NCBI GenBank assembly: GCA_947177515.1 | Contig: CAMWUU010000037.1 | Location: 1 to 14,812, forward strand | DNA: 14,812 nucleotides | From: an uncultured Lachnospiraceae bacterium | GTDB taxonomy: Bacteria; Bacillota; Clostridia; Lachnospirales; Lachnospiraceae | Direction: 5' to 3' | Shown here: in pieces, positions 1-6,067 of the stretch | Layout of the letters: every line of letters starts with the position of its first letter | Numbering within the stretch: the stretch's first letter is position 1 | Notes under the pieces: model-generated | Seen by the model: the letters and a program-made list of their open reading frames with translations, nothing else | Told to the model about the DNA's origin: nothing | Databases searched by the model: none | Program-made: the position numbers and the translations under genes

Positions 1-1504
1 GGGATATGATGCTATTTTGTCCCGGCTCCAGGGTCGCGTAGATTTCATGGAGGAAGGTTTCCAGACTGCGATGCGGCTGTGTGAGGAATCCGGGGAAGAA
101 GTATTGCTGGGGGTGAATGATACCCTGAATAAGGCGATCGTTGATTTTGAAAAGCATGTGCAGACGATTTTAGATACGGCAAAAGAAAGGGATTATGTTA
201 AACTTCCGGCTTTGATTGATGGACTGGCCGACTATACAACCCAGGTTGAGGCGGCCATGATGCAGTTCAGTGCGGCGATTGACAGCCTGATGGAGGAGAT
301 TACAAGCCAGAACGATAGAAGTATCAAACAGACACATTTTTTTAATGGGGCTGCCCTTGTAGTCTGTGTTGTGGTATGGGTTCTCCTGTTTGTCCTGGTT
401 AACTGGACGATCTGCAAACCAGCTAGGGAGTCCGGCAAGCGCCTTGAGGGGATTGTAAAGAAAATTGAGAATGGTGACGGTGACCTGACCGAGCGCATCC
501 CGGAGAAAACGCAGGATGAAGTTGGGCAGATGGTTAAAGGAATCAACAAATTTATCATTCAGCTTCAGACAATTATGCGCACACTCAAGGATGATGCGGA
601 AACGCTTATGGATTCCGCCCACAAGGTTGGGACGCAGCTTGCTGATTCCAACCAGGATGCCGGTAATCTTTCTTCTGTAATGGAGGAACTTTCCGCAAGC
701 ATGGAAGAGATTTCCTCCACCTTAGGACAGATTGCATCAGGAAGCAGCAATGTTCTGAACGAAGTGCAGGGCATGAACCGTAATGTCCAGGATGGTGTTG
801 GCATGGTTTCCCAGTCGAAGGTACATGCAAGTGATATGTATCGAAACACCATTACAAGCAAGCAAAATACCGGGAAAATGATTGAGGAGATCCGTTCAAC
901 GCTGAATGCGGCACTCACAGAAAGCCGCAGCGTGGAGCGTATCAATGAACTGACACAGGAGATTCTTAACATATCAAGCCAGACAAACTTGCTCTCCCTG
1001 AACGCTTCGATTGAGGCGGCCAGGGCGGGGGATGCCGGACGTGGTTTTGCGGTAGTGGCAGAGGAGATCCGGGTACTTGCGGATGGCAGTGCAAAAACGG
1101 CGGGCAATATCCAGAATATCAGCAATCTTGTTACCAGTGCGGTGAATAAGCTTGCGAAGAATGCGGAGGAGATGCTGCGCTTTATTGATGAGAAGATATT
1201 GAAGGATTATGATGGTTTTGTGGATATCGCGGAGCAGTATGAGCGGGATATGGATGATATCAATGAGTTATTGCAGGAGTTTGCCGCTAATACGGATGAA
1301 ATTAATACTACTGTCCAGGCTATGAACCAGGGACTCAATGATATTTCCTGCGCAGCGGATGAGAGTGCGCGAGGGGTGACATCAGCAGCGGATAGTGTGG
1401 TCAGCCTTGTGGAGGCAATTACGCTGATACAGCAGCAGACGGATAATAATATGGCGATTTCTGAGAAACTTGAGGGCGAAGTGAACCGTTTTAAGAATGT
1501 GTAG
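1..1504 (+). CDS. Methyl-accepting chemotaxis protein, 5' truncated by the window edge
   Basis: This is a membrane chemoreceptor that signals to the CheA/CheW kinase complex. The reading frame is open from base 2, so the true start lies upstream; the TTG at 17 is not a credible start. What remains is a helical ligand-side region, a membrane segment at about nt 338-410 (rich in Val, Leu and Trp), a HAMP domain at about 410-570 with the DEVGQM motif, and a long coiled-coil signalling domain. The hallmark hairpin tip lies at about nt 971-1090 (SQTNLLSLNASIEAARAG, then GRGFAVVAEEIR). The C-terminus ends without a CheR-tethering pentapeptide of the NWETF type. The ligand cannot be read from the sequence. 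Family assignment is firm because the hairpin is near-invariant among chemoreceptors. Confidence 0.95.
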   Translation, partial: GYDAILSRLQGRVDFMEEGFQTAMRLCEESGEEVLLGVNDTLNKAIVDFEKHVQTILDTAKERDYVKLPALIDGLADYTTQVEAAMMQFSAAIDSLMEEITSQNDRSIKQTHFFNGAALVVCVVVWVLLFVLVNWTICKPARESGKRLEGIVKKIENGDGDLTERIPEKTQDEVGQMVKGINKFIIQLQTIMRTLKDDAETLMDSAHKVGTQLADSNQDAGNLSSVMEELSASMEEISSTLGQIASGSSNVLNEVQGMNRNVQDGVGMVSQSKVHASDMYRNTITSKQNTGKMIEEIRSTLNAALTESRSVERINELTQEILNISSQTNLLSLNASIEAARAGDAGRGFAVVAEEIRVLADGSAKTAGNIQNISNLVTSAVNKLAKNAEEMLRFIDEKILKDYDGFVDIAEQYERDMDDINELLQEFAANTDEINTTVQAMNQGLNDISCAADESARGVTSAADSVVSLVEAITLIQQQTDNNMAISEKLEGEVNRFKNV

Positions 1505-1544
1505 GCATAGAAACAGGAAATTTAATGGCTTTTTATTTCAAGAG

Positions 1545-1580
1545 AAAAATCCCCCGCTTCTTTTATGCGGGGGATTTTTT
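1545..1580. terminator. Bidirectional rho-independent terminator
   Basis: Inverted repeat with arms at 1547-1557 and 1567-1577 around a 9-nt loop, GC-rich core CCCCCGC/GCGGGGG. A run of A precedes it and a run of T follows it, so it can stop transcripts from both sides. It sits between the convergent chemoreceptor and the minus-strand gene ending at 1682. Confidence 0.9.
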
Positions 1581-1681
1581 ATGTAGATAATCTATTGCCA
1601 ATGATATTAGGTGTGTTACGAAAGGTTAGAGGACACGCACAGACACAGATATAGAAATGCCTTTTAAGAAGCGTTATAGTA

Positions 1682-2452
1682 TTAGTATTCCAGTAATTTC
1701 TGTGCATATTCCTGTGGGAGAATGGTGTGGTGCGTGTACGCCTGTTTTAGGGCAAAAAGATCCACCATATTGTCGGTCAGCGCCAATTGTAAGTCATCTT
1801 GGATATGTTTTATAAGTTCACGGAATAAGGGAGTACAGTGTAATTGCTGTTCCGCTTTTGGCTGATTTGATGCGCTTGAAGAGGGGCGTGGTGTATGGGT
1901 TAGCTCAATACAGGCATCCTTAAGAAGATGGATGATGTTATCAACCACATAGAAATCAATTTTGGTACAATCTTTAAAGTCATCAAAGTCAATGCGTCCT
2001 CCTGCAAGGGACACCAGTTCGATCAGCAGGATGGAACTGTATTCAATCGCAATTCGTTCATAGGATTCCAGATTGGAATCTCCAAAGTATTCGGTATAGA
2101 ATTCCTTTGGCGCGTCGATGTCCACATCGCCGACATTCAGGGCGTACAGGCAGGCGTAATAGTTATTTGCAAAATCCTGGAATGCATCTGGCTCCACATA
2201 TCCGTTTAGGTAGTCCCAAAGCAGGCGGCGCGCCTCTTCCAGACCTTTGCTGATTTTCGCTTTGTTAGCAGCCAGTCCTTGGCGCAGAGTATTGATAAAA
2301 CGCTCCAGTACAAGCAGATTTGCGAGCACACGCCTCCGGCTATCCACGTCCTCAAAAGCTTCCTCGGCAAGCTTTGAAAAATGTAAAATCCATTCGCCAG
2401 CCTGTGGTTCTTGTAAAGATGAGAAATCAGTGTTAAGGGAATATTCCCCCAT
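1682..2452 (-). CDS. Conserved-looking helical protein of unknown function
   Basis: I do not recognise this 256-residue protein. It is soluble, with no signal peptide or membrane segment, and looks mainly helical. Residues 36-85 form a charged helical stretch ending in LLWDYLNG, followed by an acidic, aromatic-rich middle part (about 87-185). A Ser/Pro/Gln-rich linker (about 187-205) leads to a short C-terminal helical part. The start chosen is the ATG at 2450-2452 because a full GGAGGTGA site lies just upstream on the minus strand; a longer version beginning at 2488 would have this site inside the coding region. It is a single-gene unit with its own promoter (2547-2574). Helical all-alpha immunity-type or DUF416-like proteins have a similar overall look, but I cannot support a family assignment. 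Confidence 0.8.
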   Translation of the reverse strand: MGEYSLNTDFSSLQEPQAGEWILHFSKLAEEAFEDVDSRRRVLANLLVLERFINTLRQGLAANKAKISKGLEEARRLLWDYLNGYVEPDAFQDFANNYYACLYALNVGDVDIDAPKEFYTEYFGDSNLESYERIAIEYSSILLIELVSLAGGRIDFDDFKDCTKIDFYVVDNIIHLLKDACIELTHTPRPSSSASNQPKAEQQLHCTPLFRELIKHIQDDLQLALTDNMVDLFALKQAYTHHTILPQEYAQKLLEY

Positions 2453-2546
2453 AAAATCACCTCCATGTATGTTGTTTTGACCTTCCAAAAATAACCTGCC
2501 TGAAAACAGTAGTACAGGCTGTGTGAATTTATCATACTATTATTAT

Positions 2547-2574
2547 ATTATAGGGAAATTGCCCGAAATTGCAA
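2547..2574 (-). promoter_or_regulatory. Promoter of the minus-strand gene ending at 1682
   Basis: On the minus strand, TTGCAA (2569-2574), a 16-bp spacer and a perfect TATAAT (2547-2552). It lies about 95 bp upstream of the ATG at 2452 and is the only good sigma-A-type match there. Confidence 0.65.
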
Positions 2575-2588
2575 GCCGAATTTTTTTC

Positions 2589-2617
2589 TTGCATTCCGGG
2601 GAGTTTTACGGTATAAT
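2589..2617 (+). promoter_or_regulatory. Sigma-A-type promoter reading into the repeat region
   Basis: TTGCAT (2589-2594), a 17-bp spacer and TATAAT (2612-2617). It is back to back with the minus-strand promoter at 2547-2574; only 14 bp separate the two -35 boxes. The -10 box is also the first arm of the palindrome that opens repeat copy 1. No obvious protein gene follows, so it may drive a non-coding transcript. Confidence 0.5.
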
Positions 2618-2755
2618 ATCGCCAGATATTATATCAGCGCTGGTTCGCCTTCAACCAAAGAAACTGCAGGAAGTGTGGAGAAAAATTTCTATGGCGAACT
2701 GCGTTCGCTCCTAAGGGGCGATACATCCGCTGGAGGCATTATGTTCGGAGGACAT
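2610..2755 (+). repeat. Tandem structured repeat, copy 1 (146 bp)
   Basis: The unit begins with an 11-bp inverted repeat, GGTATAATATC and GATATTATATC around a 4-nt loop (one G:U pair). It continues with a stem GTTCGCC/GGCGAAC enclosing a small hairpin CTGCA/TGTGG, and ends with a hairpin ATGTTC-GGA-GGACAT. Copy 2 follows directly and shares the same order of parts. Several stem positions differ between the copies yet still pair, which suggests selection on RNA structure. I do not recognise a known RNA family. Confidence 0.6.
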
Positions 2756-2885
2756 GGTATAATATCGCCGGATATTATACCAGTGCTTGTTCGTTTTTGA
2801 CCAAAAGAACCGCACAAAAGTGCGGAGAAAAAATTCCACAGCGAACGGTGCGCATGCCCCGCAGGGAAACATGTTCGAAGAATAT
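2756..2885 (+). repeat. Tandem structured repeat, copy 2 (130 bp)
   Basis: Second copy of the unit at 2610. It opens with a perfect 11-bp inverted repeat (GGTATAATATC, loop GCCG, GATATTATACC). It then holds GTTCG...CGAAC enclosing a perfect hairpin CCGCAC-AAAA-GTGCGG, and ends with ATGTTC-GAA-GAATAT. It is shorter than copy 1 because a stretch of roughly 16 bp after the GCGAAC arm is missing. The opening motif appears a third time in degenerate form at 2886 (GGTATAATAATCG), after which the similarity stops. It could be a small-RNA repeat, a MITE-like element or a duplicated leader. Confidence 0.6.
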
Positions 2886-2922
2886 GGTATAATAATCGAC
2901 AGAATAGAAAAGGGAGGACTTT

Positions 2923-2961
2923 ATGACAAGCATTGTTGGGAATGGAGTTTCGGCGAAGTAA
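2923..2961 (+). CDS. Candidate 12-residue leader peptide or truncated gene start
   Basis: A very short ORF, MTSIVGNGVSAK then TAA. In its favour are a good ribosome binding site (GGGAGGA at 2912-2918, 4 nt before the ATG) and an upstream extended -10 element, TGGTATAAT ending at 2893. Against it are its length and the absence of a recognisable downstream gene. It could be a leader peptide, a small protein, or the stump of a gene lost by rearrangement next to the repeats. Confidence 0.3.
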   Translation: MTSIVGNGVSAK

Positions 2962-3010
2962 ATAGCTGGAAGGGAAGATTTTATCTGTAAAGGATGGGAT
3001 CTGCCCAGAG

Positions 3011-3033
3011 GTTGGTATAATATATACTAACCC
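3011..3033 (+). promoter_or_regulatory. Palindrome with an extended -10 box
   Basis: A 23-bp inverted repeat, arms GGTTGGTATA and TATACTAACC around ATA (one mismatch, allowed as G:U in RNA). It contains TGGTATAAT (3013-3021), an extended -10 match, but no -35 box at 17 bp. It resembles the palindromes that open the repeats at 2610 and 2756. It could start the short transcript that would end at the terminators at 3128 and 3168. Confidence 0.35.
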
Positions 3034-3127
3034 AAACTACCTTACAATTGCTTGCAGGAAAGATGGAGTCTGTGATGGGGACAGTCTATTTGACGTGTCT
3101 TTAAAAACGGCAGGGCAGAAAGGAAAA

Positions 3128-3155
3128 CCGGGATGGGTTGCCCGGGGATTTTTTT
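3128..3155 (+). terminator. Rho-independent terminator
   Basis: Stem CCGGG (3128-3132) and CCCGG (3141-3145) with an 8-nt loop, followed after three bases by seven T. No protein gene ends just before it, so it would end a non-coding or leader transcript from the 2589-3021 promoter candidates. Confidence 0.65.
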
Positions 3156-3167
3156 GCCTTTGAATCG

Positions 3168-3195
3168 AGCATGGCGGTATGGTCATGCTTTTTTT
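3168..3195 (+). terminator. Second, stacked rho-independent terminator
   Basis: Stem AGCATG (3168-3173) and CATGCT (3184-3189) with a 10-nt loop, running into seven T (3189-3195). It backs up the terminator 13 bp upstream and insulates the MutS2-like gene from the repeat region. Confidence 0.65.
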
Positions 3196-3410
3196 ATGTG
3201 CAATTTTATGTCTGCATATATTTATGTATTGAATTAATATTAAAGCATGTAATTATGTATCCGTATGTAATGATATCATATGTAATTATAAATATATTCC
3301 GGCAAAAGTTTTTGTAAGGTGTGGAAAGTATGAGGTGCCAGTTTGAAGCGGATGGTGCCGTTACGGGGAAAGATTAGGATGTTCCCGAGATCAGAAAAGG
3401 AGAAATTATT
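3196..3410. other. AT-rich leader region before the MutS2-like gene, no gene seen
   Basis: Very AT-rich between 3196 and 3300, with repeated ATGTAAT words and a 10-bp palindrome ATGATATCAT. I find no convincing -35/-10 pair with normal spacing. The promoter of the gene at 3411 should lie here but cannot be placed. Confidence 0.4.
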
Positions 3411-5552
3411 ATGGATTATTATGAACATATTCTGGAATTTGACAAGGTAAAGCAAGAGTGGGCAGCCTTTGCACTGACGGGTGCGGCAAAGGAGAAAATT
3501 GCGGGGGTAAAGCCGTTTTTATCGGAAGCGGAACTAAGGAAAGACTTGCGTGAAACTTCGGAGGCGCGGATAATACTGGATAAATATGGAAATCCCCCGC
3601 TTGTTTCGCTGGAGGGTGTGAAGAAACTGACCAATGCCGCTATTCGCGGGGAATGCCTTGGGGCTGGCGAATTGGAGGGTTTTGCACAGGTGCTGGTTGC
3701 CGTGCGTCGTTTTAAGGAATATCTGAAACGCTGTAAGGGGCTGGCTTTATCCCTGCCGTATTACGAGGAGAATCTGGATGCACAGGAGGAACTGGCAGAA
3801 GAGATTTTTATGCAGGTGCGTGGCGGGACAGTCTGCGATAATGCCTCAAAGCTCCTTCGCTCTTTGCGCGGCGATATAATGCGGGCAGAACAGGCTATGA
3901 GGGAGAAAGCGGAAGCGGTGATCCGCTCAAATAAGGATTCGATGTCGGATAGTTTTGCAACACAGCGTGGTGGCCATATTTGCGTACCGGTAAAGAAAGA
4001 ATACAAATTCCGGATTTCCGGCAGTGTGATTGATAAATCAGCAACTGGAAACACGATTTTTATCGAGCCGGCGACGGTAGCAAAATATTATGAGGAACTG
4101 GTAATGCTGCGTCTTGGTGAGGAGGACGAAGTGCGCAGGATTCTGTATGGGCTTACCTCGAAAGTGGCGGAGATTGCGGATATTATGGCGGAAAACATTC
4201 GGGTAATGGAAAAATTGGATTATATCTTTTCGAAGGGAAAGCTTAGCCAGGAGTATGATGGTGTGGAGCCAGAAATGAATCTTTCAGGGCGGATTGTTAT
4301 AATGGATGGCAGGCATCCACTGATGGACAGAAAAGTATGTGTGCCTTTGCAATTCCGGATTGGATGCATGCAGGAAGTAGAAGGTGCAGAAAAGGGGATG
4401 GATGTAGCGGAAGAAGAAGCAGGTGTTCAGGTAGAACCGATAGGGGATGCAGCCAAGGAAAGTGTAGCAGAAAAGGAGATGGATGCTTCAAAAAAGGATA
4501 GCCCAGCAGAGAGGGGAATGAATGTTTCGGCAAAACGGGAGCAGGAGGGCGGATCAAAAAGGGAAGAAATTATCCGGGGGATTGTGATTACCGGACCAAA
4601 TACGGGCGGTAAGACGGTGGCTATCAAGACAGTGGCACTTGCCTGCCTGATGGCGCAGTGCGGGCTGCATGTAACCTGTGCAAGGGCGGATCTTTGTATG
4701 CGCAGCAATTATCTTTGTGATATCGGTGATGGGCAGAGCCTTTCAGAAAATCTCTCAACCTTTTCTGCACATATTGTAAATGTGCTGGATATCCTGAAAA
4801 ATATTTCGCCTGACAGTCTGGTGATCCTAGATGAACTAGGCTCCGGAACTGACCCAGCAGAAGGTATGGGACTGGCGGTTGCAATTTTGGATGAACTGAA
4901 AAAGAGCGGGGCACTTTTTGTTGTCACAACACATTATCCGGAGGTGAAGCAATATGCGGCAAAGGAGCCTGGAATCTGCAATGCGCGGATGACATTTGAC
5001 CGGGAAAGTTTAAAACCAACCTATCAGTTAGTGATTGGAGAAGCGGGGGAAAGTTGTGCGTTTTATATTGCCGCGCGCTACGGAATGCCGGAAAGAATGT
5101 TGGAGAGAGCGGCGCGTGCGGCGTATGGGGAGTATGGCAGCCATGCCAATTTTGGAAAGGGCGGTTCTGGTAACCAAAGAGATAAGTTTCCTGACACCAC
5201 GCCGGAATTTGGTAAAACGTCCATACCGAAACTAAAAAAGCAGCGGCAGTTTGCTGTGCCAAAATTGTTAGCGGATAAATTTCATCTAGGTGACAGTGTG
5301 ATGCTCTACCCGGATAAAAAACTTGCCATTGTGTGCGAACCGGTTAATGAGAAAGGAGTGCTGCGCGTGCAGCTTCCGGATAAAAAAATCTGGATTAATC
5401 ATAAACGCGTCAAACTTGTGGTGGAGGCAAAGGAACTTTATCCGCCGGATTATGATTTTTCAATTATTTTCGATACGCCGGAAAACAGAAAACTGCGGCA
5501 CGATATGCAAAGAAAATATGTAGATAGTACAAAAGATGTGTCAATGTGGTAA
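3411..5552 (+). CDS. MutS2-family ATPase lacking the Smr nuclease domain
   Basis: A 713-residue DNA-binding ATPase of the MutS2 group, whose members act in recombination control or ribosome rescue rather than mismatch repair. Residues 1-316 match the MutS core (lever and clamp). The Walker A motif GPNTGGKT is at 395-402, the signature STFSAH at 449-454, Walker B with ILDELGSGTDPAEG around D474/E475, and the switch histidine in THYPEVK at H508. A KOW-like beta region lies around 620-680. Compared with Bacillus MutS2 (about 785 residues), the long coiled coil after the ATPase and the C-terminal Smr domain are missing. A charged low-complexity insert of about 60 residues (about 322-384) sits just before the P-loop. 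The start has an AGGAG site 9 nt upstream. It is a stand-alone gene, and family-level assignment is firm. Confidence 0.9.
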   Translation: MDYYEHILEFDKVKQEWAAFALTGAAKEKIAGVKPFLSEAELRKDLRETSEARIILDKYGNPPLVSLEGVKKLTNAAIRGECLGAGELEGFAQVLVAVRRFKEYLKRCKGLALSLPYYEENLDAQEELAEEIFMQVRGGTVCDNASKLLRSLRGDIMRAEQAMREKAEAVIRSNKDSMSDSFATQRGGHICVPVKKEYKFRISGSVIDKSATGNTIFIEPATVAKYYEELVMLRLGEEDEVRRILYGLTSKVAEIADIMAENIRVMEKLDYIFSKGKLSQEYDGVEPEMNLSGRIVIMDGRHPLMDRKVCVPLQFRIGCMQEVEGAEKGMDVAEEEAGVQVEPIGDAAKESVAEKEMDASKKDSPAERGMNVSAKREQEGGSKREEIIRGIVITGPNTGGKTVAIKTVALACLMAQCGLHVTCARADLCMRSNYLCDIGDGQSLSENLSTFSAHIVNVLDILKNISPDSLVILDELGSGTDPAEGMGLAVAILDELKKSGALFVVTTHYPEVKQYAAKEPGICNARMTFDRESLKPTYQLVIGEAGESCAFYIAARYGMPERMLERAARAAYGEYGSHANFGKGGSGNQRDKFPDTTPEFGKTSIPKLKKQRQFAVPKLLADKFHLGDSVMLYPDKKLAIVCEPVNEKGVLRVQLPDKKIWINHKRVKLVVEAKELYPPDYDFSIIFDTPENRKLRHDMQRKYVDSTKDVSMW

Positions 5553-5581
5553 AAGTGGGGATTTACCCAGTGTTTCCCTGC

Positions 5582-5609
5582 TTGCTCCAGGGCATAATAT
5601 TGTTATAAT
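5582..5609 (+). promoter_or_regulatory. Possible upstream promoter of the blaI operon
   Basis: TTGCTC (5582-5587), a 16-bp spacer and perfect TATAAT (5604-5609). It lies about 90 bp before the blaI start and upstream of the operator-bearing promoter, so it may be a second promoter. Confidence 0.35.
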
Positions 5610-5634
5610 TGCACTTGTGAATGGTAAAATCCTC

Positions 5635-5663
5635 TTGACAACAGGTTCCTACTGGTGTAGGAT
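5635..5663 (+). promoter_or_regulatory. Main promoter of the blaI-M56 operon
   Basis: Perfect TTGACA (5635-5640), a 17-bp spacer and TAGGAT (5658-5663). The -10 box and spacer overlap operator 1, as expected for a promoter shut off by its own repressor. Confidence 0.75.
5648..5661 (+). promoter_or_regulatory. BlaI-type operator 1
   Basis: Dyad CCTAC-TGGT-GTAGG, matching the BlaI/MecI core TACAnnTGTA at 9 of 10 positions. It covers the end of the spacer and the start of the -10 box. Confidence 0.7.
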
Positions 5664-5676
5664 GTTAATAAGAAAA

Positions 5677-5688
5677 CTACAGTTGTAG
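5677..5688 (+). promoter_or_regulatory. BlaI-type operator 2
   Basis: Perfect dyad CTACA-GT-TGTAG, an exact TACAnnTGTA core. Its centre lies 28 bp downstream of the centre of operator 1, between the -10 box and the ribosome binding site AGGAGGTG. Confidence 0.75.
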
Positions 5689-5698
5689 GAGGTGTGGT

Positions 5699-6064
5699 AT
5701 GACAAAATTATCGGAGAAGGAATGGATGGTGTTAGACCAGTTGTGGGAGAGGGGAGGGATGACGCTTGGCGAGCTTGTGCAGGCACTATACCCGGAAACT
5801 GGCTGGAGCAGGAACACGGTATTGACGTATTTGACCCGCATGGAAGCAAAAGGCATGGTTTCCTACATAGAGGAAGGGTATCCTAGGCGGTACCAGGCCG
5901 TTTTAAGCAGGGAAGAATGCCGCTCCCAGGCGAGGAACCATTTTTTAAAGCAGGTATACAAAGGATCCACAAAAGATTTGGTGGCGGCATTTTTGCAGGA
6001 GAAACCGATTACGGAGAAGGAGCGGGATGAGTTGCGTCGTTTGTTGGATGAAATGGAGGTGTAG
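5699..6064 (+). CDS. blaI: BlaI/MecI-family winged-helix repressor
   Basis: A 121-residue repressor, the usual length for the family. The N-terminal winged helix (about 1-70) has the LSEKEWMVLDQLWE opening helix and a recognition helix in WSRNTVLTYLTRMEAKG (36-52). The C-terminal dimerisation helix ends in ERDELRRLLDEMEV. Staphylococcal BlaI and MecI are inactivated by cleavage between Asn and Phe; by eye the same place here reads LVAAF, so the scissile bond would be A97-F98. The start has a full AGGAGGTG site. The protein presumably binds the two dyads at 5648 and 5677 and represses its own operon. It is followed 3 bp later by the M56 protease gene, its expected inactivator. Confidence 0.9.
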   Translation: MTKLSEKEWMVLDQLWERGGMTLGELVQALYPETGWSRNTVLTYLTRMEAKGMVSYIEEGYPRRYQAVLSREECRSQARNHFLKQVYKGSTKDLVAAFLQEKPITEKERDELRRLLDEMEV

Positions 6065-6067
6065 CCG

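Noticed and set aside
17..19. TTG at 17 as the start of the chemoreceptor
   Set aside because: The frame stays open to the window edge, there is no ribosome binding site, and the first membrane segment expected of the family is missing, so the gene starts upstream.
2498..2519. Short inverted repeat GCCTG/CAGGC in the leader of the minus-strand gene
   Set aside because: Only 5 bp per arm with a 12-nt loop; not enough to call a regulatory structure.
2523..2714. 63-residue ORF over the divergent promoters and repeat copy 1
   Set aside because: It crosses both promoters and the repeat, has no start signals and no recognisable protein features.
2787..2990. 67-residue ORF across repeat copy 2 and the short leader ORF
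   Set aside because: No ribosome binding site, odd composition, and it runs through the structured repeat; the repeat explains the region better.
5035..5235. Short ORFs inside the large genes in other frames and on the other strand
   Set aside because: They lie wholly within well-supported genes, lack start signals and show no protein features; treated as shadows.
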